39,903 nucleotides of DNA from a bacterium UBP1_UBA4783 (lineage in GTDB: Bacteria > Krumholzibacteriota > Krumholzibacteriia > Krumholzibacteriales > Krumholzibacteriaceae). The stretch's first letter is position 1. Every line of letters starts with the position of its first letter. The DNA lies in contig DHHB01000007.1 in assembly GCA_002403075.1 (NCBI GenBank), forward strand, positions 76,193 to 116,095, read 5' to 3'. The translations under genes and the position numbers were made by a program. The notes beneath the pieces were generated by a model. The model made no database searches. It was not told the origin of the DNA and was given only the letters and a program-made list of their open reading frames with translations. Shown here one piece after another: positions 32,407 through 39,903 of the stretch.

Positions 32407-35400
32407 CTACCGCAAGAGCACCATCTTCCTCGTGAGCCTCTCGCTTCCGCAGGAGAACCTGTAGAAGTAGATCCCCGAGGTGACCTGGCGCCCGTCGTCG
32501 TTGGTGCCGTCCCAACGGTACGTATGGACGCCGGGCTGGATCGCGCCCTCGAAGAGCGTCCGAACGAGCTCGCCCTTCACGTTGTAGATCCGGAGCGCCG
32601 CGCCTCCCTTGAGGCCCGCGGGCACGCCGATCTGGATCGCCGTGACGGGGTTGAACGGGTTCGGATAATTCTGGAACAGAGTGAGCGCGGCCGGGATCTC
32701 CGGCGCCGCGCCTCCCATGCCTCCGGTCGCGCCGATGGCCGTCGTCGCGGTCGCGAGCCAGTTCAGCGTACGGTCGAGGACGCCCGCCCGGGCGGCGGCA
32801 TTCGTGATGTAGCTGAGCTGGAACGCGAAGTAGACCGATGCGTGGTACTCGCCCACGTACCGGCCCGCCGCCGCTGAATCGGGCGCGGTCGGCACCATCG
32901 GCCAGACACCGTCGAACTGCTTTCCTTCCTTGTAGTAGAAGGCGAGCAGCTCCTCCTCGCTCCCGATCTCGAGCGAGGTGGTGCTGGAGAGATGGTACTT
33001 GAAGACGATCTGAGCGCCGGGGTAGGTCGTCGAGAGCTTGAGCTCGTCGGGATAGCTACCGACGATCTGGATCCGCTCGCCGTTGCCGATCGGATCTCCC
33101 GGCGTGCTCCACAGCCACCGGTACGTCGAGCCGGGATCGTCTTGCACGTAGGCCATGCCGGTGAAGCGTTCCATGAACGCCCTCGCCGTCGAGCCGTACG
33201 ACATGTCGCGACCCCAGAATATGATCTGCTGCTTCGTTCCATCGTTCTGGGTGAGGAAGTTCGTGAGCAGCGTCATCTGGGGCGTGTCGAAGTACCAGCT
33301 CTCGTCCACGATGATTCCATCGTAGGCGTTCAGCATCGCGAGCGTCGGAAGTCCCTGGCTGTCCCAGTTCCAGGTATCGCAGGTCCTTCCGATCGCCGTG
33401 AAGGCGTCGATGTACGTCTGGGCCGGCGTATTCGAGCCTCCGCCGAGGATCACGAGGTAATCCCCGGAAGGCATGATGCCGAACTGGTACGTATTCGCCG
33501 GCGCGCCGGCGGGGCTCACGCTCACGTTCGAGGCGTTGTCCGCCGCCGAGACGTAGAGCTTGATCCTCGTGCGCGACGGCTGGCCGGGAATGCCGCCGGA
33601 GTAGGTGTCGGCGACGCCCGTCGGCGTCATCGCGACCGAGCTCCAGCTCGCGCCGTCGTTCGTGCTGTAGTAGAGCGTCACGGACGCGACGCCCGCGAGC
33701 CCGTCGACGACCTTCGTCGTCACGACGTAGGGGCCGACCGTATCCCACGTGCTGGAGGGCACCGTGGTCGATACGAACGCCGGGCCCTCGGTGTCGTTGG
33801 TTCCGGCGATCATGAAGTCGTCCACGTACCATCCTTCGTACGCGACGGAACCGTCGCTTCCGAAGTGCAGGCGGATAATGGAGGACTGGCCCTTGTACGG
33901 CGTGAGGTTGAAAGTCACCTTGTGCCAGAAGTTCCCGGTCGCCGTTCCCGTGAAGATCGGTTCGAGCGGGATGCCCGCCGTCGTCGACCTGGAGGTCCCG
34001 TTGTAGCCGATGTCGGGGGTGAGCAGCGTCCACGTGGCGCCGCCGTCCGTCGAGATCTTCACGTTGCCGCCGTCGTAGTTGGACTCGTTCCGGTACCACT
34101 GCCAGAAGCTGAGAGTCGCGTACGCGGCGGAGGTCGGAATCACGACAGCCGGGGTCTCGAGCCTCGAGTTCGAGCTCAGGGAGTAGTTGGCGCCGAGCTT
34201 CGTGGCCCAGACGTTGACGCCCGAATGAGCGTCCATCGGACCGTTCGTCGGATCGCCCCACTCCCAGTCGTTTCCGTAGGCGGCGAAGCCGCCGTCCGAG
34301 GCCTCGAAATCCCACGCGTAGTAATCGACGATCGTGAACGTGTGGTATCCGGCCGACGGGTTGCGCGCCGTGTTGGGCACGGTCGCGACGTCGCGGGCCA
34401 TGATGTAGTAGTTGAACACGTCGCCGAGAACCGCCGGACCCGGGATCGCGGCCTCGTACACGTCTTCGCCCGCCGCCGCCATCGGAATCGTCGTGTTGAT
34501 GGCGCCGTTCTTGTTGTACGTGAGCGTGACGCTCGCCGGGTTGACGCCGATGTTGTCGGTGATCGTCGCCCTGACGATGTACGGACCGGCGAGATCCGCG
34601 ACGTTGCCGAGCGGCGCATGCACGATCTCCGGAGGCGTGATGTCGGTCGTCACGCGGAAGAGGTGCTTCTGCGCCGGGGCACCGGACGGATGGTAGGCGG
34701 TCGTGCCGTCGAGGTTCGACGCGTACAGGTAATACTGCACCGTCGTTCCGTTCGGCTGCGCCGGGATGTACGCGCGGTACTCGTCAGGCGCGCCGGTCGG
34801 GGTCATGGTGGCCTCGACGGGGCCGGTGCCGACGTCGTACACGAGGCGCACGCGCGCCGGATCGAGCGTCTCCGAATACACCTGCGCGACCACCGGGTAC
34901 GGATTGTCGACGTCCTCGGTGTCGTGCAGACGCGCATGGAGGATATCCGGCGCCGAGAGCCACGCGATCGTCCGGTCCATGACGGCGGCCCTGCGGGCGG
35001 GCTGCTGGATGTAGTACAGGTTGAAGGCGAAGGCGACGGAACGGTACTTGTCGGCGTTGTACTTGATCGCCGCCGCCGCGTCGAGGCTCTTCGGCGCGTT
35101 CGGCACGATGCCGTCCCATTCCTTGCCTTCCTTCTCGTACTCGCCCTGCAGCGCGCCTCGATCGGTCGCGGTGCCGGTGCCGGTGTACTGGTACACGATC
35201 TCGCCGCCCGGGTACGCGGTCGACCGCTGCCATTCATCGGGATAGGAGCCCGCGATGACGAAGGTCTCTCCCGCGCCGATCGGGTCGCCCGGATAGCCCG
35301 AGATCTGGTAGTACGCCGGGTTGTCCTGGACGTAGTTCGCGCGCAGGTACTGCTCGAGCCACGGACGGGTCGTCGAGTTGTAGCCGAGATCGCGGCCCAT

Positions 35401-38400
35401 GAGAACGAGCCGCTTCTTCGCGCCGAGGCTTCCGGCGTTGAGATAAGTCGTCAGCGCCGTCATCTGGGCGGCGGTGAGACCGCTCGGCTCGTCCACGAAC
35501 ACGTACTTGTAGAGCAGCAGCTTGTCCGTCGCGATCCATCCCTGCGTCGTCCTGTTCCAGTAATCGGCCTCGTGGCCTTCCGCGGAGAGCGCCTCCTGGA
35601 ACATGGCGAGCGAGGTGCCCGTCGTGGAGCCGCTCACGACGACGAGGATCGGAGCCGACGGCATGATGCCGAACGCGTAGAGGGCCGCCGGCGCTCCCGC
35701 CGGATCGACCGTCTCGTTCGCCTCGGCCGACGTATCGGTCGCCTTCACGTAGAACTTGATGCGCGTGCCGGCGGGCTGTCCCGGGATGCCTCCCGTGTAC
35801 AGATCGCCCGCGCCCTGCGTCATCGGGATCTCCATGAAGGTGGCGCCGTTATCGACCGTGTAGAAAATGGAGACCCCCGCGACGCCGGACAGCGGATCCA
35901 TCACGTGGGTCGTGACGGTGTACGGTCCGGCCGTGTCGAAGGTGCTCCCCGGCACCGTGGTGCCGCTGATGACCGGCGGGATGTCGTCGACGTCCGTGCT
36001 GCGGAGCATCACGTCGTCGACGTACCAGCCGGCCTTGTAGACGCTCGGATCGCTTCCCATGTGGAAGCGGATCATGATCGACTCGCCCGCGAAGGCCGAG
36101 AGATCGAAGAGCTCCTGCTGCCAGAACATGTTGTTGTAACCGGTGAAGCAGCGCTCTCCCGGGATGGCGACGTTCGACGCAAGCGCCGTCCCGTCATACC
36201 CGCCCATGGGCGTCACGATCTCCCACGTCTCGCCGCCGTCGGCCGAGACCTTGACATTGCCGCCGTCGTAGTTGGTCTCGAGCTCGTACCAGTGCCAGAA
36301 CGTGAGGATCGCGTACGGCTTGCTCGCGGCGAGCGTAATCGTGGGGATGTCGAGCTTTCCGTTCGCCGAGTTCGGGTAGGTCGTGGCGAGCTTCGTCGCC
36401 CAGAGCTTCGTGCCCGAGTGCGCGGCGCCCGGGCCGCTCGTCGGCTCGCCCCACTCCCAGACGTTGCCCGTCTGGAGGAAACCGCCGTCGTCGACCTCGA
36501 AATCCCACGCGAAGTACTCGACGATCTCGAAGTGATACGCGCCGAACGCCGGCAGACGCCGCACGTTGGCCGCGTACGCCTCGTCCATAGCGTAGAGGTA
36601 GTAATCGAAATAGTCGCCGACGTCGCACGGATTCGGCGGCCATATCGCCGCGTGGTAGCGCCCGTCGGGCAGGAGCTCCATGCGCTCGCGATGGAAGACA
36701 CCGCCGTTTTTGGCCCACATGAGGTACATGCACTCGACGCCGATGTTGTCGAACGCTTCGGCGTAGATGTGGAATGGACCCTCGAGGTCGTTCGTGTTGC
36801 GGTGCGCCATGTGGATGATGGCGGGCTTCTGGGTGTCGTAGGCGACCATGAAGACGTGCCGGCCGCCCGGAGCACCCATCGGGTCGTAGGTCGTATGGCC
36901 CTCGGTGTCGCTCGCGACGATGTAGTACGCGACCTCGGTCCCGATCGCCTGCGCCGGGATGAACGCCGCGTACTCGTCGGGAACGCCCGTCGCGACCATC
37001 GGAACGCTCACGTCTCCCATCCCCGCGTCGTACACGACGAAGAAGGAGGCGAGATCGAGCGGGAAGTAGTCTGACGTGATAAACGCCGCCACCCGGTACG
37101 GATGCTCGCTGTCTTCCGTCGTCGAGAGCGGCGTATGGACGATCCTCGGATAGCCCTGCAGCCAGTCGAGGATCCGGTCCATGAGCAGCGTCCGCGTCCC
37201 CTCGTCCGCGACGGCCTCGAAGCCGAACGCGAAGTAGACGAGCTTGTAGGTCCCATTGTCGAACGAGAGGCCCGCCGTGCCGGAGCTCGTAATGGCGTTC
37301 GGCGAGACGCCGGTCTTCACGACGTCGTTCGCCGTCGTCGCCGCCGAGGGCACGTCGGGGTTGTACACGAACGCGGCTTGCGCCGGCGCGATCGGGTTGA
37401 TCTCGGACGCGTACGCCTGGTTGTTGGCGCCGCTCCCGCCCTTGATATCGCACGCGAATCCGTAGCCGACGGGGTTTGTTTCGACTCCGATGACGGCCCC
37501 GAGGTTTACGTCGTCCTGCACGTAGGAGGCGTGCAGGTAGTTCGCGTAGAACGCGCTCGTGCGGATGTGGTACCCGATGTCCTGGCCGCTGATGAAGAGC
37601 CGCCCGCCCCCGTCGAGGAAGACGGCGATCTCGGTCTGATCGGCCGCGGTCAGGGTACCGGTGTAGTCGTCGCCCGTGAGCCAGACCACCGATTCGAAGA
37701 GCGCCATCGAAGCGGCCGTCGGCGGCGTCGAAACGGTCAGATAGGACCGTCCCGAACCCGCGATGGCCTGCTCGAAGAAGGTCTGGTAGGCCTTTCCCGC
37801 GTCGTCGTCGACGACGAGGATCTGCGCCCGCTGGAGAGCAACGTTCAGCGTGGTCGTCGCGCCTTCCGTGACGGCGATACCCGTCCGTGAGGTCACGGGA
37901 TACGGGAAGACCGGCGTGAAGGCGAGATCGTAGCTTCCGACGGGAAGCGTCACGCTGTACTCGCCCGTGGCGGGGTTCGTCGACGTGGAGAGAACCACGT
38001 CGCCGAGGTACTTGATCGCGATGCTCGCCGCGACCCCCTCGCCCGTCTCCATGTCGGTCACGAAGCCGGCGATGAAGCCCGACGGAAGCTGCGAGAGCGT
38101 CACGTCGAGGGTCGTCGTTTCGTCCGCCGCGACCGTCACGGTCGTCGTGTAGGGATCGTAGCCGAACCGGGTAACCTCGACGGTGTGATCCCCCGCGACG
38201 GCCTTGAGCAGGTAGTGGCCGCTCGCGTCGGAGTACACGCGCTGCCCGGTGTCGGTGAGGGTGACCTTCGCGCCCTCGACCGCGCCGCCCATGTTGCTGT
38301 AGATCGTCCCCTCGAGGGTGCCGATCCCGGTGAGGGCGGCCGAAACGGCCGCGAACGCGTTGATGCGTCCCCAGCCGTAGTTGTTGTCCATACCCGCGTC

Positions 38401-39750
38401 GCCCCGGTCGATGGCCGTCTGGGCGATGAGTTGCTTCATCGTCTCGACGGTCATCGTCGGGTTCGCCTGGACCATGAGGGCCACGGTGCCCGTGACGTGG
38501 GGCGCGGCCATGGACGTTCCGCTCCAGTCGCCTTCCCATGATCCGCCCGGAATCGCCGAGAAGATCATGACGCCCGGCGCGGAGATGTCCGGCTTGATCC
38601 AGGTGCCGACGTACGGCGGATAGTTCCACGTGACGGGACCGCGGCTCGAGAAGCTCGCGATCACGTCGAGGGAATCGGTCGCGCCGACGCCGTAGGCGCT
38701 CGGAACGTTGCCGGGGCTTCCCGTCGTGCCCGCGTTCGGTCCGCTGTTGCCGATCGAGAAGCTCGGGAACACGTTCGCGGCGACCATGTTGTCGGTCGGG
38801 GCGACCATGTCGCTGTAGGTGCCGGTCGCGCCGAGCGACATGTTGACGACGTCCGCGCCGTCGTCGGTGGCGGGGTTGCCGTCGGGATCGATGATCCACT
38901 GCATGCCGGCGGCCACCTGAACGAACGAGCCGCTGCCGCCCGGGATCACGAGACCGTGCATGATGTTCGCGCCCGGCGCCACGCCGATCGCGTAGCCGCT
39001 CGCGCTGCCGCCCGCGGCCGTTCCCATCGTATGCGTCCCGTGCTGGTCGGAATCGTGCGGCACCGAGCCCACGACCCGTCCGCCCGTGCCGTTGAACTCA
39101 GCCCAGCCGCCCGGATAGGTCGGGTCGCCCGGGCTCGTGGTGACCATCTTGCCGGCAAGATCAGGGTGAGCGATGTCGACGCCCGTATCGAGGCCGCCGA
39201 CCCGCACGCCCGCGCCGTTGATGCCGTAGGTGCTCCAGACCTGCTTGGCGCCTATCTTCTTGATCGAATCCCAGAGCGGCGTCGGGGTCTGGTTCACGCT
39301 GCGCTCCTGCGGCGGCAGCGTCATCGTGTAGTTGTCAAACACCTTCAGCACGTCCGGGCGGGACGCGATCCCGCGGATCACGTCCGGCGTCGCCTGAACG
39401 AGCATGATGTTGTCGATCCAGAACTGTCTCGTAAGTTTCACTTTCGGTTTCACGGCGGCGCTTTCGAGGTGCCGCACGAGGCCGTCCTGCGATTGCCCCG
39501 CGACGGCGCGAAGCTCGGTCAGGACCGCCCGCTTGTCGCCGCGAAGCGATTTCAGGTTGGCCGCGGCGGACATCTTGACGACGGCCGTCACGTATTCGCC
39601 CGGCCGTGCCGCCGACAATTGCGCGTTGAGGGCCGGCGCAATCTTGGCCTTCACGTCCTCCACTGCATCGGCTGACTGGACCGAAGGGAGGAGGATCGCG
39701 AAAGCCAGAAGCATCGCCGCGCAGCTCAACAGGGTCTTCCGATGTAACAT
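32407..39750 (-). CDS. giant secreted subtilisin-like (S8) protease with tandem 730-residue unit and FlgD-like tail
   Basis: 2447 residues. After a signal peptide and an inhibitor-like propeptide comes an S8 catalytic domain (about 170-500) with D188 ('GGLDTGVDIAHPDL'), H237 ('DQHGTHTMG'), N335 ('SIGNSGPN') and S413 ('SGTSMAAPHVTG'). Two carboxypeptidase-regulatory-like beta domains follow (about 500-640). Then a unit of about 730 residues is repeated: one copy from about 643, a second from about 1365, and the first third of another from about 2097 to 2330. Each unit holds an alpha/beta domain ('GQDIGYH'/'GRDLGYN'/'GRDMSYG'), Ig-like domains and a jelly-roll domain starting 'WDFE..DGGF'. The end is 'QNYPNPFNP' plus a FlgD-like domain to 'KMVLLR'. 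It is probably a surface or released protease. The ATG at 39750 follows AAAGGA. Confidence 0.9.
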   Translation of the reverse strand: MLHRKTLLSCAAMLLAFAILLPSVQSADAVEDVKAKIAPALNAQLSAARPGEYVTAVVKMSAAANLKSLRGDKRAVLTELRAVAGQSQDGLVRHLESAAVKPKVKLTRQFWIDNIMLVQATPDVIRGIASRPDVLKVFDNYTMTLPPQERSVNQTPTPLWDSIKKIGAKQVWSTYGINGAGVRVGGLDTGVDIAHPDLAGKMVTTSPGDPTYPGGWAEFNGTGGRVVGSVPHDSDQHGTHTMGTAAGGSASGYAIGVAPGANIMHGLVIPGGSGSFVQVAAGMQWIIDPDGNPATDDGADVVNMSLGATGTYSDMVAPTDNMVAANVFPSFSIGNSGPNAGTTGSPGNVPSAYGVGATDSLDVIASFSSRGPVTWNYPPYVGTWIKPDISAPGVMIFSAIPGGSWEGDWSGTSMAAPHVTGTVALMVQANPTMTVETMKQLIAQTAIDRGDAGMDNNYGWGRINAFAAVSAALTGIGTLEGTIYSNMGGAVEGAKVTLTDTGQRVYSDASGHYLLKAVAGDHTVEVTRFGYDPYTTTVTVAADETTTLDVTLSQLPSGFIAGFVTDMETGEGVAASIAIKYLGDVVLSTSTNPATGEYSVTLPVGSYDLAFTPVFPYPVTSRTGIAVTEGATTTLNVALQRAQILVVDDDAGKAYQTFFEQAIAGSGRSYLTVSTPPTAASMALFESVVWLTGDDYTGTLTAADQTEIAVFLDGGGRLFISGQDIGYHIRTSAFYANYLHASYVQDDVNLGAVIGVETNPVGYGFACDIKGGSGANNQAYASEINPIAPAQAAFVYNPDVPSAATTANDVVKTGVSPNAITSSGTAGLSFDNGTYKLVYFAFGFEAVADEGTRTLLMDRILDWLQGYPRIVHTPLSTTEDSEHPYRVAAFITSDYFPLDLASFFVVYDAGMGDVSVPMVATGVPDEYAAFIPAQAIGTEVAYYIVASDTEGHTTYDPMGAPGGRHVFMVAYDTQKPAIIHMAHRNTNDLEGPFHIYAEAFDNIGVECMYLMWAKNGGVFHRERMELLPDGRYHAAIWPPNPCDVGDYFDYYLYAMDEAYAANVRRLPAFGAYHFEIVEYFAWDFEVDDGGFLQTGNVWEWGEPTSGPGAAHSGTKLWATKLATTYPNSANGKLDIPTITLAASKPYAILTFWHWYELETNYDGGNVKVSADGGETWEIVTPMGGYDGTALASNVAIPGERCFTGYNNMFWQQELFDLSAFAGESIMIRFHMGSDPSVYKAGWYVDDVMLRSTDVDDIPPVISGTTVPGSTFDTAGPYTVTTHVMDPLSGVAGVSIFYTVDNGATFMEIPMTQGAGDLYTGGIPGQPAGTRIKFYVKATDTSAEANETVDPAGAPAALYAFGIMPSAPILVVVSGSTTGTSLAMFQEALSAEGHEADYWNRTTQGWIATDKLLLYKYVFVDEPSGLTAAQMTALTTYLNAGSLGAKKRLVLMGRDLGYNSTTRPWLEQYLRANYVQDNPAYYQISGYPGDPIGAGETFVIAGSYPDEWQRSTAYPGGEIVYQYTGTGTATDRGALQGEYEKEGKEWDGIVPNAPKSLDAAAAIKYNADKYRSVAFAFNLYYIQQPARRAAVMDRTIAWLSAPDILHARLHDTEDVDNPYPVVAQVYSETLDPARVRLVYDVGTGPVEATMTPTGAPDEYRAYIPAQPNGTTVQYYLYASNLDGTTAYHPSGAPAQKHLFRVTTDITPPEIVHAPLGNVADLAGPYIVRATITDNIGVNPASVTLTYNKNGAINTTIPMAAAGEDVYEAAIPGPAVLGDVFNYYIMARDVATVPNTARNPSAGYHTFTIVDYYAWDFEASDGGFAAYGNDWEWGDPTNGPMDAHSGVNVWATKLGANYSLSSNSRLETPAVVIPTSAAYATLSFWQWYRNESNYDGGNVKISTDGGATWTLLTPDIGYNGTSRSTTAGIPLEPIFTGTATGNFWHKVTFNLTPYKGQSSIIRLHFGSDGSVAYEGWYVDDFMIAGTNDTEGPAFVSTTVPSSTWDTVGPYVVTTKVVDGLAGVASVTLYYSTNDGASWSSVAMTPTGVADTYSGGIPGQPSRTRIKLYVSAADNASNVSVSPAGAPANTYQFGIMPSGDYLVILGGGSNTPAQTYIDAFTAIGRTCDTWNWDSQGLPTLAMLNAYDGIIVDESWYFDTPQMTLLTNFLTQNDGTKQQIIFWGRDMSYGSTARAFMERFTGMAYVQDDPGSTYRWLWSTPGDPIGNGERIQIVGSYPDELKLSTTYPGAQIVFKYHLSSTTSLEIGSEEELLAFYYKEGKQFDGVWPMVPTAPDSAAAGRYVGEYHASVYFAFQLSYITNAAARAGVLDRTLNWLATATTAIGATGGMGGAAPEIPAALTLFQNYPNPFNPVTAIQIGVPAGLKGGAALRIYNVKGELVRTLFEGAIQPGVHTYRWDGTNDDGRQVTSGIYFYRFSCGSERLTRKMVLLR

Positions 39751-39831
39751 GGCAAGTCCTTTCTCCGCATCACCGCGATCGGTGACGGAAGCATTGATTG
39801 CGCAGACTACAAACGGCTGCATTCGCATCCG

Positions 39832-39903
39832 CTATCCCTTGGTCTTCGTGCCGGTCTGAATCTCGAACCAGTTGAGGAGATAATCCTCGTACTCGCCGAA
39901 GAG
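39832..39903 (-). CDS. 3' end of an unidentified protein (cut by window edge)
   Basis: From the window edge an open frame of 23 codons reads leftward to TAG at 39834-39832. The end is acidic then basic, '...EDYLLNWFEIQTGTKTKG'. It is on the same strand as the giant protease and lies 81 bases upstream of its start, so a preceding gene is expected here. The fragment is too short to name. Confidence 0.5.
   Translation of the reverse strand, partial: LFGEYEDYLLNWFEIQTGTKTKG

Noticed and set aside
32992..37074. 1360-codon open frame on plus, opposite the giant protease
   Set aside because: It is the shadow of a GC-rich gene: rich in R, V, D and H, no motif, no ribosome site, and the opposite frame encodes clear protein domains.
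1..39903. tRNA, rRNA, CRISPR array, insertion sequence or phage gene
   Set aside because: I saw no clover-leaf sequence, regularly spaced direct repeats, transposase motif or phage gene on either strand.

Overview
The window is dense, high-GC bacterial DNA with no rRNA, tRNA, insertion sequence, phage or CRISPR signal. Two secreted proteins end in a FlgD-like beta-sandwich tail preceded by an NPF motif, as in 'QNYPNPFNP'. Together with the GC content and the anaerobic gene set, this suggests an uncultured lineage of the FCB superphylum or a neighbour (Krumholzibacteriota, Eisenbacteria or Latescibacterota-like). That assignment is inference; no marker gene is present. The gene content points to an anaerobe or microaerophile that meets oxygen: ferredoxin-dependent 2-oxoacid oxidoreductase, superoxide reductase, rubrerythrin, ferritin, a Fur/PerR regulator and multihaem cytochromes.

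Layout. 1-9834 is mixed in strand. On minus lie a MarC-type membrane protein translationally coupled to a PLP trans-sulfuration enzyme. On plus lie a type-1 solute-binding lipoprotein and a GT39-like membrane protein, which converges on a paralogue and overlaps it tail to tail. Next come a DUF4139 secreted protein, a 48-residue cysteine-containing protein and a FlgD-tailed secreted protein. 9862-18693 (minus) is a likely six-gene operon: pentahaem cytochrome, haem-bearing barrel protein, rubrerythrin-like diiron protein, SppA, S9 peptidase and gamma-glutamyltransferase. It has a promoter at about 18763-18790 that lies inside the remains of a response-regulator gene. 19226-20635 is an NtrC-type sigma-54 activator.

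20799-22459 holds two paralogous secreted proteins, each with its own consensus TTGACA-N18-TATAAT promoter and its own terminator. Both end in a WGAIKxxYR tail. A third, unrelated small secreted protein (31951-32334) ends in the same tail, so this looks like a C-terminal tag shared by different proteins. I consider it the most novel signal in the window.

22606-31828 (minus) is a long series of same-strand genes, often overlapping: fur, a TIGR02757 protein, a metal permease with an HMA domain, rubrerythrin, superoxide reductase, ferritin, korA (gamma-alpha fusion), korB, a ZIP transporter and a C69 dipeptidase. It is headed by a TTGACA-N17-TATTAT promoter overlapped by a perfect 13-bp inverted repeat that also covers the fur start codon. 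32407-39750 encodes a 2447-residue secreted subtilisin-like protease with a roughly 730-residue tandem unit and a FlgD-like tail. The last 72 bases are the 3' end of another minus-strand gene.

Together the genes describe redox and iron homeostasis, electron transfer through the envelope, and export and breakdown of peptides (S8, S9, SppA, GGT, C69). Most starts are placed by clear GGAGG-type ribosome sites, including several GTG starts and one TTG start.
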